Source: Clostridiaceae bacterium (GTDB taxonomy: Bacteria > Bacillota > Clostridia > DUPQ01). Taken from it: DNA of 64,000 nt. The position numbers and the translations under genes are program-made. Positions 40,644 to 48,835 of this stretch are shown here, one piece after another. Each line of letters opens with the position of its first letter. Positions within the stretch are counted from its first letter, which is position 1. The notes beneath the pieces are model-generated. The model did not search any database and was not told where the DNA came from. It saw only the letters and a list, made by a program, of their open reading frames with translations. Location of the stretch: the NCBI GenBank assembly GCA_012838235.1, contig DUPQ01000009.1, positions 29,681-93,680 on the forward strand. The letters run 5' to 3'.

Positions 40644-40678
40644 TATAATAATAAGTGAATTGGTTAATCCGCTCGGAT
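40644..40678 (+). promoter_or_regulatory. -10 box and ATCCG-CT-CGGAT palindrome upstream of lipoprotein 2
   Basis: TATAAT 40644-40649; palindrome 40667-40678 at the same spacing as the paralog. Confidence 0.65.
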
Positions 40679-40709
40679 TGTACATATTTCAATACAAGGA
40701 GATTTTATC

Positions 40710-41984
40710 ATGAATAAAAAACTATACTTAACGGTAGCTGTTTTGCTGATATTATGTTTTGTGCTGTCATCCTGCCGAAACGAAACACAAATCAGTTTTA
40801 CACCGACAAATACAGTTGAATCGGATTTAGTTATACTGCAACCGGATTTATCCTTACCGGATGAGTATTATACATCCATGAACCAGGGAGCACGGGTATG
40901 GCATTCCTATCTGAATACCCCCTACGGTAAATATCATTATGTTGACGGTTTTATTCTCTATTCGCAATACGGAAATTCAAAGTTTGTTAAATTATGTACA
41001 AAAGCCGAATGTACCCATACGGATGATGATTGTGATGCATACCTCGGGAAAATTGATCAAATAGTTCCCACAAACGAAAAAACTATTCAGTTAGGTTATT
41101 ATGAAAATAACATATATTATGTTGAGAGATCAAAAAAGAACGGTTTAGATTGGAATCTTATCAAAATGAATATGGACGGTACGGAACGTCAACTTGTAAA
41201 AACTTTTGCGACCGTGTCGCTGACACAAGGAAAAAGATGCTTAGGGTTTTTTCATTCCGGTTATTACTATTTTGTAATGATTAACGCAGGACAGGAAATG
41301 GGCTCGAAGTACAACACCGACAACAATTTCTATCGTGTTAAATTGGATGATTATTCGGAATATGAGTCGGTTATCAGTCATGATGTAATACCCGAAGCTT
41401 GCATGTTTACGCTTGTCGGTGACAATGTATTCTTTTATGTCAGAACAGGTCCCTACAATGAAAACTATAAACTGTACGATGAGAACCCCGCCGAGTATGA
41501 ACTGTATATGCTCTCTCTTACGGATAAGAATATGCGTTTATTGACGGATAAGTGGGCGGACTACAGAAACTCTCATTTCGATTGGGAAAACGCATACTGC
41601 TACAAACATAATGACGGTTTCTATGAATTGAATCTTACGTCTGAACAGATGAACAAAGTTGCCGATTTTAAGATTGAAGATGCTTGGGGTTCTCTTGCAT
41701 ATTTCTATCCCGACTATAATTACATCATTGCTTTTGCAAAGACCTCTGACAGCAGAGGCTATCCCAGATACTTTGACAGTCAGACTTTGTATATACTTGA
41801 CAAGCAATATCACATATTGAACTCTTGCATTATTGATGCTTTGAAACTGGATACAGGATGCTTTATTGATGATACCGGAATCTCCGTTTTACTGGCATCC
41901 TCCGCTCACAAGCCCATAGATTTCTTTATATACAAGTCGGATATCGGGACGGACAATGTTAAATTGAATGAAATAACGGATTGA
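40710..41984 (+). CDS. Secreted lipoprotein, TolB/DUF5050-like propeller (paralog 2)
   Basis: Lipobox VLSSC; KLCTKAECTHTDDDCDAYLG; extensive identity to 39321-40556. Confidence 0.8.
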   Translation: MNKKLYLTVAVLLILCFVLSSCRNETQISFTPTNTVESDLVILQPDLSLPDEYYTSMNQGARVWHSYLNTPYGKYHYVDGFILYSQYGNSKFVKLCTKAECTHTDDDCDAYLGKIDQIVPTNEKTIQLGYYENNIYYVERSKKNGLDWNLIKMNMDGTERQLVKTFATVSLTQGKRCLGFFHSGYYYFVMINAGQEMGSKYNTDNNFYRVKLDDYSEYESVISHDVIPEACMFTLVGDNVFFYVRTGPYNENYKLYDENPAEYELYMLSLTDKNMRLLTDKWADYRNSHFDWENAYCYKHNDGFYELNLTSEQMNKVADFKIEDAWGSLAYFYPDYNYIIAFAKTSDSRGYPRYFDSQTLYILDKQYHILNSCIIDALKLDTGCFIDDTGISVLLASSAHKPIDFFIYKSDIGTDNVKLNEITD

Positions 41985-42036
41985 TTGTTCGGAAAGATAA
42001 ATTAAACTTTATACCGTCAGTTCAGCGGTAATATTA

Positions 42037-44874
42037 TCAGTCCTCACCCAGTTTAAGTGCCTGATCCGCTTTAAGTTTGGATGTAAATCTCAAAATTACC
42101 GATAAACCGATTGTCAGTGCCGCACCTGTGATAATGTAAACCCTGTTATAATCCACAACCTCCCGGTAGGCATAAAAAGGAAGAAAATTACTGCTGAAAG
42201 TGGACATTCTTTCAAACAAGGGAACAAATAACTTACTTGCTATGCCGCCTATTAATATGCCCGCTAAAACCGATACAAAGGAAATCATGAGCTGCTCGTA
42301 GAATATCATCCTGTACAGTTCATGTTTCTTCATACCCATTGCACGGAGAATACCGAACTGTAATACCCTCTGTCGCACCGATATAATCCAGAATATAATA
42401 AAACCTATACAGCATATAAGCATGGATATAAGAAAATCCAATGTAAGTATTCCGTTTATTCCGTTCAGAACCGATCCTCTCTTTGCCTGTGTTGCTTCAT
42501 AATCGGTAAAAGAATTTGTGCCTATTGATTCGTCAAAGGACATCCTTGTTTTCATATCTTCCAGAACCTCATTATCGCTGACGCCTTCTTTTTTATCCAC
42601 CAGCACCTTCCCGTTCTGCCTAAAATGCCTCATCGAAGAGTATTTGTTCTGCGTCATAATAATAAAATTATCTACCGTCATTGTAGGCCAATAATCCACA
42701 ACCGCAACAACAAGCACGTCTTTCACGGGAATCTCCTGCACTTCCCGAAACGCTCTGTTTGTGTAGGTAAAATCGAAATATTGTCCTGCTTTAACGTTAT
42801 AAAGCTGTGAAATACTACGCGATATGATTATCCCCTTAGGATATGTTGACAAAATATTCAATATGTGATTTAAGGGTACGCCTTCATTCAAATCTTTTCT
42901 TATCTTTACAACCCTGCCGAAATCACCCGGTTCAATACCCATAAAAGTTACCGATTGATTCGAAGGTCTTAAAGTGGTATTGTGATAGTAATAGACGGTA
43001 TAGTTCTCAATCAAATCGGAATTACAGTATTTATGGGCCTGTTTACTTAGACCCGGTCCTCTGTTGTCCGCAAAATAATACCCGTTCAAAATGAAATCAT
43101 ATTCAAGAACCGAGGGCACGAAAGATATATCGGCACCTATGGAATGCTTCAGATTGTCTTTAAGATTCTCATTAAGCGTTCTTCCCGCATTTGCATTGAA
43201 TATACCGATACCTATTGCCAGTATGAGGAAAATCATAATAAACTGCTTGTAATTCCCTCCCCTTGCCACATGAGTAAATGCGGCATAGGAAGCGGGTTTC
43301 CATCGCTCCTTTCCTATCCTGAAAATCAATTCCACCAAATACGGAAACAGCCTTATAAACAACAAACCCGTACCCAGCACAAAAAATGTCACCGCTACGA
43401 ATAAAGTAAAATCCACCGAGGTAATCTGTGCAAACTGTATATACTCCTTCACCGATTCATAATCGAAAAGGAAATATATGGCGATACCGATAAGAATGAC
43501 ATCTAAAAATATAATCTGCCAGAAGGACTTTTTTGATTGTTCGGCAATATTCTGCTTATGTTGCACAATGGTGAATTTTGACGCTCTGTATGCCGGTACC
43601 AGTATCAGTATAAGATATGTTGTAGCACATATTGCGGCATACAATAACGCGGCAGAAGTTAAGGTAGCATCAATTGCCGTCCTGTTTACAAATTCCATAA
43701 ATCCGTTTGCCGCCCCCAACAGACGACATAAAAATCGCGCAATTAAAATTCCCAGAACATATGAAATAACGGAGATGACTATACCTTGTGCCAAGTATAT
43801 CAAGAAAATCTGACTTCTGCTTGCACCTCTGCTGGCTAAAACGGAAATTTCCGCCTTCTCCCTTTCCATCATTAACCTGGATATCATCACAACATATATA
43901 CCGACCATCAATATTACAGGCAACAGCAGTAAGATGTACAGTCTTTGCATTGCTTTAACATCTTCACTGTATTTTTCCAAAAGCGTCATATAACTGTTTG
44001 AAGAGGACAGCATAACCTTTGAGTCGGCATCATATGAATCCAGAACCTTGGTAGCGGCTATTATCCTGTCACTGTGCCGAAGTTTAACGGTTGTATAATC
44101 AAATGCGCAAAACCAATTGGCCGATTGCAAGGTTATCTCCTCATTACCTATCATTTCCAGCATCTTATCGTAATCTATCAGGAATGTTTTGTCGGACAAT
44201 GTGTAAAATGCAGCCGATTCATCGGTATTTTCCACTACTCCGACAATTACTATTTTTACAAGCAAATCAATGTCCGTCATTTTATTGTAGACATATAGAG
44301 TATCACCTACCGAAATGCGATTCATTATAGTGGAGTTTTTTGTAATAACCGCCTCCACTACTCCTTCTTCCGTATCCGTACTGTACATGCGCCCTCCGAC
44401 AAGTTTAATCATATCCGGTACTTTTGCAAAAGAAGTTATTGTAAAACTCGATTTTATTGTAAGATTCCTTGTATAAAGTTTTTCTCCTCTGGCAATCATA
44501 TCCTGTTTGATTTCATAATTTCGTTTATCAAAAACGGGATAGGAAACCGTGGATATACTTTTATAATCGAATATATTTTTTGCAGGTATGTTTGCAACAT
44601 ATCGGTCATAAAATTTGCTGTCAAGATCGTTAAATGTTTTTATCGAATCACTTTTTTTCATACCCAGAAAACTTGCATTTAAATATGCCTTAAACGGAAA
44701 AGAATCAAACTCTTCCTGCAGTTTTTTAAATTCCTCGGACAACTGCAAATTATATAAACCGGTAGTATACATGGGAATTGCGGCAACGACCGCAACAGCG
44801 AATGCACAGCCTATTATGAGGCAGATGACCAACCATTTATTATTCCATATTTTTCTGAATATAAGTCTCAGCAT
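42037..44874 (-). CDS. ABC transporter permease, FtsX/MacB type (945 aa)
   Basis: Two FtsX blocks: SRLMMEREKAEISVLASRGASRSQIFLIYLAQG and ISVRQRVLQFGILRAMGMKKHELYRMIFYEQLMIS. Confidence 0.93.
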   Translation of the reverse strand: MLRLIFRKIWNNKWLVICLIIGCAFAVAVVAAIPMYTTGLYNLQLSEEFKKLQEEFDSFPFKAYLNASFLGMKKSDSIKTFNDLDSKFYDRYVANIPAKNIFDYKSISTVSYPVFDKRNYEIKQDMIARGEKLYTRNLTIKSSFTITSFAKVPDMIKLVGGRMYSTDTEEGVVEAVITKNSTIMNRISVGDTLYVYNKMTDIDLLVKIVIVGVVENTDESAAFYTLSDKTFLIDYDKMLEMIGNEEITLQSANWFCAFDYTTVKLRHSDRIIAATKVLDSYDADSKVMLSSSNSYMTLLEKYSEDVKAMQRLYILLLLPVILMVGIYVVMISRLMMEREKAEISVLASRGASRSQIFLIYLAQGIVISVISYVLGILIARFLCRLLGAANGFMEFVNRTAIDATLTSAALLYAAICATTYLILILVPAYRASKFTIVQHKQNIAEQSKKSFWQIIFLDVILIGIAIYFLFDYESVKEYIQFAQITSVDFTLFVAVTFFVLGTGLLFIRLFPYLVELIFRIGKERWKPASYAAFTHVARGGNYKQFIMIFLILAIGIGIFNANAGRTLNENLKDNLKHSIGADISFVPSVLEYDFILNGYYFADNRGPGLSKQAHKYCNSDLIENYTVYYYHNTTLRPSNQSVTFMGIEPGDFGRVVKIRKDLNEGVPLNHILNILSTYPKGIIISRSISQLYNVKAGQYFDFTYTNRAFREVQEIPVKDVLVVAVVDYWPTMTVDNFIIMTQNKYSSMRHFRQNGKVLVDKKEGVSDNEVLEDMKTRMSFDESIGTNSFTDYEATQAKRGSVLNGINGILTLDFLISMLICCIGFIIFWIISVRQRVLQFGILRAMGMKKHELYRMIFYEQLMISFVSVLAGILIGGIASKLFVPLFERMSTFSSNFLPFYAYREVVDYNRVYIITGAALTIGLSVILRFTSKLKADQALKLGED

Positions 44875-44942
44875 TTATTTCTACCCGATATAATTATTTA
44901 CTGTAATCTATTGAGTATAATAATATGTAAAAACTTCCAAAA

Positions 44943-46031
44943 TCACTCAAATGACGAACCGGTTATTATAAGATCGTCTTCATACAATCCGTCCAATACA
45001 AGGTATGCGGTGCCGTTTAATACTTTATTGCCGACTATAAGAGTGCGGGGTACCTTTCTGCCGTTTTCCAGAACATAGGTAAAGTCTTTACCCTCGGATG
45101 TCTTCCTGACATATGATACCGGTACTACAATGACATCATCATATTTCGCCAGTGTCATATCATAGAACAGAGCATATTTTATCAGTTCGCCGTAATCAAC
45201 ACCTTCTTCTTTTATAAACTCAAGGTATACAAAAGCAGTTTTTATTTTTGAACCGGCAAGTTCGGTTGTTCTGGTGAATATTGATTTAATTATCATATTA
45301 TGGATTTTCCCGTCTTTATCATATATCTGAAGAGTATCACCTGATTTATATCCGAGTTCTTCAAAATAAGGATATCCGGCAGCTGTTATCTGTAAACTGA
45401 CACTGTAATTATCGGGAGTAATATAATATGTTACCGAATACACCTTGTATTGATTATTGAATTCATCTTTCTCATTTTTGTATGTCGTTACAACTTTGTT
45501 AACCGTTCCGCTGTAAGGTGCCTTAAACTGAAGCGTCTCCAGTTTTTCCAATGCTTTGTCATAATTAAACTGTGCAAGCTCCATATCCGATAAAGCCAAC
45601 TGCATATCATAGTATCCCTCACCGGTATTGAGATACTTTCTGTAAAGTTCTTCATATAACAATTGTTTCAGTTCCAAATCTTCCAGTTTAAGACGCAAAT
45701 CATACTCTAAAGTTTTATCGCTTTTGACAGCAAGAACATCCCCTTCTTTCACAACAGTATTCTGTTCGGATACCAGAAGTGTTGCCGACTCGAAATCGGA
45801 ATAGGAAAATACTATGCCTCTGCTTCCTCCTAAACTCTGAGCATCCAAATTGATTCTTTCGTAATCATGTATATCCTGTTTTTCCACCTTTAAAGTGGTA
45901 AATACCTCTTTCGGTATATCAAAAACAGGTATTTCATAAGTAACCGCTTGGGTAGCACACGATGTAAGAATAGCTGTGAAAACTATTATTATAATAATTG
46001 AAATTAAAAGGTTTGTTCTCTTTTCTATCAT
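44943..46031 (-). CDS. HlyD/RND-adaptor-like lipoprotein (adaptor 3)
   Basis: Lipobox ILTSC; VVKEGDVLAVKS lipoyl-like segment, coiled coil, FKAPYSGTVNKV, C-terminal GLYEDDLIITG. Confidence 0.85.
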   Translation of the reverse strand: MIEKRTNLLISIIIIIVFTAILTSCATQAVTYEIPVFDIPKEVFTTLKVEKQDIHDYERINLDAQSLGGSRGIVFSYSDFESATLLVSEQNTVVKEGDVLAVKSDKTLEYDLRLKLEDLELKQLLYEELYRKYLNTGEGYYDMQLALSDMELAQFNYDKALEKLETLQFKAPYSGTVNKVVTTYKNEKDEFNNQYKVYSVTYYITPDNYSVSLQITAAGYPYFEELGYKSGDTLQIYDKDGKIHNMIIKSIFTRTTELAGSKIKTAFVYLEFIKEEGVDYGELIKYALFYDMTLAKYDDVIVVPVSYVRKTSEGKDFTYVLENGRKVPRTLIVGNKVLNGTAYLVLDGLYEDDLIITGSSFE

Positions 46032-47152
46032 CTTAATACTACCTTATCCCCTTCTTCCAACCCTTCTAATACTTCGTAATAAGCATCAAAAATATCGCCG
46101 ATCTTAATTCGGACACGCTCTATAGTCTCATCCGGTAATATCTTATAGACCTGATATACAAACGGTTCCTCCGGGTCGTCCGTTTTTTCCATATCTACTG
46201 CACTTCTGGAAACAATCAATACATCGTACGCTTCTCTTCTTATCAATTTACCGGTAAACTCCTGATAGAACACCACATCTTCGGGAAGTTTGTTATCGTT
46301 AAGCTCCAATGCCAGATATAAGTAGGCTCCGCCGCTGAAATAACTCAAATCATTTACATACTCTTTTTTAAACGTCATATTGCTCATGCTGACACGGCCG
46401 GAATATGTCCTATCCGATTGCTCGTCATATAATTCCATTCCGGTGCCTTCGAAACACAGCGTAAAGGGGTATGCGGCATATTCATTCTGTTCTCGTGCAT
46501 ATGTCAACAGGATACCGTCTTCAATTTTGCATATATGAAAAACCAGTGTCTGCACTTCATCCGTGGAAACCGTATCTCCCTCTATTTTGGCTATGTAACC
46601 GTCAACCGGTGCTCTCAATGTATATTTGTCCGGTATGGCATTAAAGGAGTCCAGAGCGTTTTTTGCAACCGCATAGGCTTTTTGAAGGTTTTGCAGAGTC
46701 TGCTCGTTAATCTTTCCCTGCTGATACTGGATATATGCATTCTCATATCGTATTTCCGCTCTTCTTTTATTCCAATTGACTTGAAACTCCGCATCTTTGT
46801 TTACTTCATATACATACTCTACTAAAATATCGCCTTCCATGACATAGTCGTTGGGTTCAACATACAGCTTTTGTATCTTAGCCCGGGCTATTTCGCTTTG
46901 CACTATTGTAGTTTTTTTCGGATTGTTCACATATACTAATCGTCTTCCGAATTCTTCACCTAAGTCAAATCCCTCAAATACATCGGTTTTTCTTACTTCA
47001 AAACTATCCAATTCCACCTTTTTTTGCTCAATCAGCTCCGGCTGTACGGCATGATATCTGCCTTCCAACGGATAGAAATATGTGCAACCTGTAAGAAATG
47101 AAAGCATTACGGCGGCAATAATAAACAGGATAATAAATGATTTATTCTTCAT
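46028..47152 (-). CDS. HlyD/RND-adaptor-like lipoprotein (adaptor 2)
   Basis: Lipobox FLTGC; VEPNDYVMEGDILVEY, YTLRAPVDGYIAKIEG, EGLEEGDKVVLR; start ATG 47152 overlaps the upstream ATPase stop. Confidence 0.86.
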   Translation of the reverse strand: MKNKSFIILFIIAAVMLSFLTGCTYFYPLEGRYHAVQPELIEQKKVELDSFEVRKTDVFEGFDLGEEFGRRLVYVNNPKKTTIVQSEIARAKIQKLYVEPNDYVMEGDILVEYVYEVNKDAEFQVNWNKRRAEIRYENAYIQYQQGKINEQTLQNLQKAYAVAKNALDSFNAIPDKYTLRAPVDGYIAKIEGDTVSTDEVQTLVFHICKIEDGILLTYAREQNEYAAYPFTLCFEGTGMELYDEQSDRTYSGRVSMSNMTFKKEYVNDLSYFSGGAYLYLALELNDNKLPEDVVFYQEFTGKLIRREAYDVLIVSRSAVDMEKTDDPEEPFVYQVYKILPDETIERVRIKIGDIFDAYYEVLEGLEEGDKVVLR

Positions 47153-48164
47153 CTTTCTCCTCCGTATATATAACAATCTTTTCTTCTTCCATCTTAATTC
47201 GCACTTTACTGTTGTTGGGAATCTTGGCAAGTTCAAGATATTCTTCGGGTATTTTTAAGCGTCCCTGCCTGTCTACTACAATCATTTCCTCATGAGTTTC
47301 CGACTCTTCCACTCCGGTCATTCTGTCTAATTCCATTATCTGTTCTTTATAGGATTTTTTCTTGATATACTCGCTTCCCGTTCTTCCGTCTTCAATTGTA
47401 ACTACCCTGTCCACATTCTTTGATATTGCTCTGTCATGTGTGACTATAATGATGGTAACTCCGTATTCCGTATTCAGTTTTCGGAAAATATTGTATATCA
47501 ATGCCGCAGTAGCGGTATCCACCGCTCCGGTAGGTTCATCAGCAAGTAATATTTTAGGGTCGTTTGCCATTGCTATGGCTATGGCTACTCTTTGCTGTTC
47601 TCCTCCGGAAAGCTGTGACAAACGGTTTTTCATTCTGTCTTTAAGTCCCATTAAATCTAAAAGTTCAGCGGCACGCTTTTTGGCATCCTTCCTGCCTGCA
47701 AGTATCATGGGTATCTCCACATTATGAATGGCCGGCAAATAAGGTATAAGGTTTCTTGCGTTGTTCTGCCACACGAAACCTACCTTCTCCTTCTTATATC
47801 TCAGCAGTTCCGACTTTTTCATTCTTAACAGATTTTCACCGTCCACTATCAGCGTTCCCGCGGAAGGCACGTCCAGACCTCCTATTAAGTTCATCAGAGT
47901 GGATTTACCGCTTCCGCTGTTACCTATTATTGCCATCATCTCGCCTTTTTTTATCTCCAGTTCCAGCCCCTGCAGAGCAACCACTTCGGTATCCTTGGAT
48001 TTATAAATCTTTACCAACCCGTCGCAAAAAATGATATGATCGGGTGTGTAACCCGGTATTTCCGACTCATCCTGACCGTAGAAATTCTTGGTCTCCATCT
48101 CGTCAGAATCGGTTTTGTGTTTTTTAAAGACGGTATTAAAGAATGATTTTATCTTTTTAATCAT
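47142..48164 (-). CDS. ABC transporter ATP-binding protein with C-terminal AbrB/SpoVT-like extension
   Basis: IGNSGSGKSTLMNLIGG, LSGGEQQRVAIAIAMANDPKILLADEPTG; C-terminal IVVDRQGRLKIPEEYLELAKIPNNSKVRIKMEEEKIVIY. Confidence 0.92.
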   Translation of the reverse strand: MIKKIKSFFNTVFKKHKTDSDEMETKNFYGQDESEIPGYTPDHIIFCDGLVKIYKSKDTEVVALQGLELEIKKGEMMAIIGNSGSGKSTLMNLIGGLDVPSAGTLIVDGENLLRMKKSELLRYKKEKVGFVWQNNARNLIPYLPAIHNVEIPMILAGRKDAKKRAAELLDLMGLKDRMKNRLSQLSGGEQQRVAIAIAMANDPKILLADEPTGAVDTATAALIYNIFRKLNTEYGVTIIIVTHDRAISKNVDRVVTIEDGRTGSEYIKKKSYKEQIMELDRMTGVEESETHEEMIVVDRQGRLKIPEEYLELAKIPNNSKVRIKMEEEKIVIYTEEKDEE

Positions 48165-48835
48165 TTCACTACCCTCCCGTCTTCCAGCCTTATAACATTA
48201 TCGGCAAGCTCAATCATACTCGGATCATGCGTTGTCATTATTATTGTCAGTTTTTCTTCATCCACAAGATGCCGAAACAGTCGAACTATTCTCAAACCTG
48301 TCTTTGTATCCAACTCCGCGGTCGGTTCATCGGCAAATATTAATTCCGGCCTTGCAACTATTGAGCGTGCAATGGCAACTCTTTGCTGCTCTCCTCCCGA
48401 AAGCTGGTGCGGTTTATGTTTCATTCTTCTTTCCAGACCGACAAATGTCAATGCTTCCTTAACCAGCCTGTCCCGTTTCTTGGGATGCACCCCCGCCATA
48501 CGAAGACCGAACTCGACATTCTCATATGCATTGAGTACGGATATTAAAGCTACCGACTGGAAAACGAATCCCATGCTCTTTCTTCTTATTTCATCCCGCT
48601 TATTCTCGCTTAAATCGGAAATCTCCCTGTCATGAAAGAATATCTGTCCCGAAGTAGGCCTGTCCAATGCACCGGCTATATTCATAAGCGTTGTTTTACC
48701 CGACCCCGACCTGCCTGCAAGCATTGTAAGCGTACCGGGTTGTATGGATACATTTACATCCACAAGAGCATGTACTGTCTGGCTTCCCTGCTTAAAATCT
48801 CTGCATATATCCACGGTTCTCAATAATACAGCCAT
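48161..48835 (-). CDS. ABC transporter ATP-binding protein (LolD/MacB-like)
   Basis: LAGRSGSGKTTLMNIAGALD, LSGGEQQRVAIARSIVARPELIFADEPTAELD. Confidence 0.95.
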   Translation of the reverse strand: MAVLLRTVDICRDFKQGSQTVHALVDVNVSIQPGTLTMLAGRSGSGKTTLMNIAGALDRPTSGQIFFHDREISDLSENKRDEIRRKSMGFVFQSVALISVLNAYENVEFGLRMAGVHPKKRDRLVKEALTFVGLERRMKHKPHQLSGGEQQRVAIARSIVARPELIFADEPTAELDTKTGLRIVRLFRHLVDEEKLTIIMTTHDPSMIELADNVIRLEDGRVVK

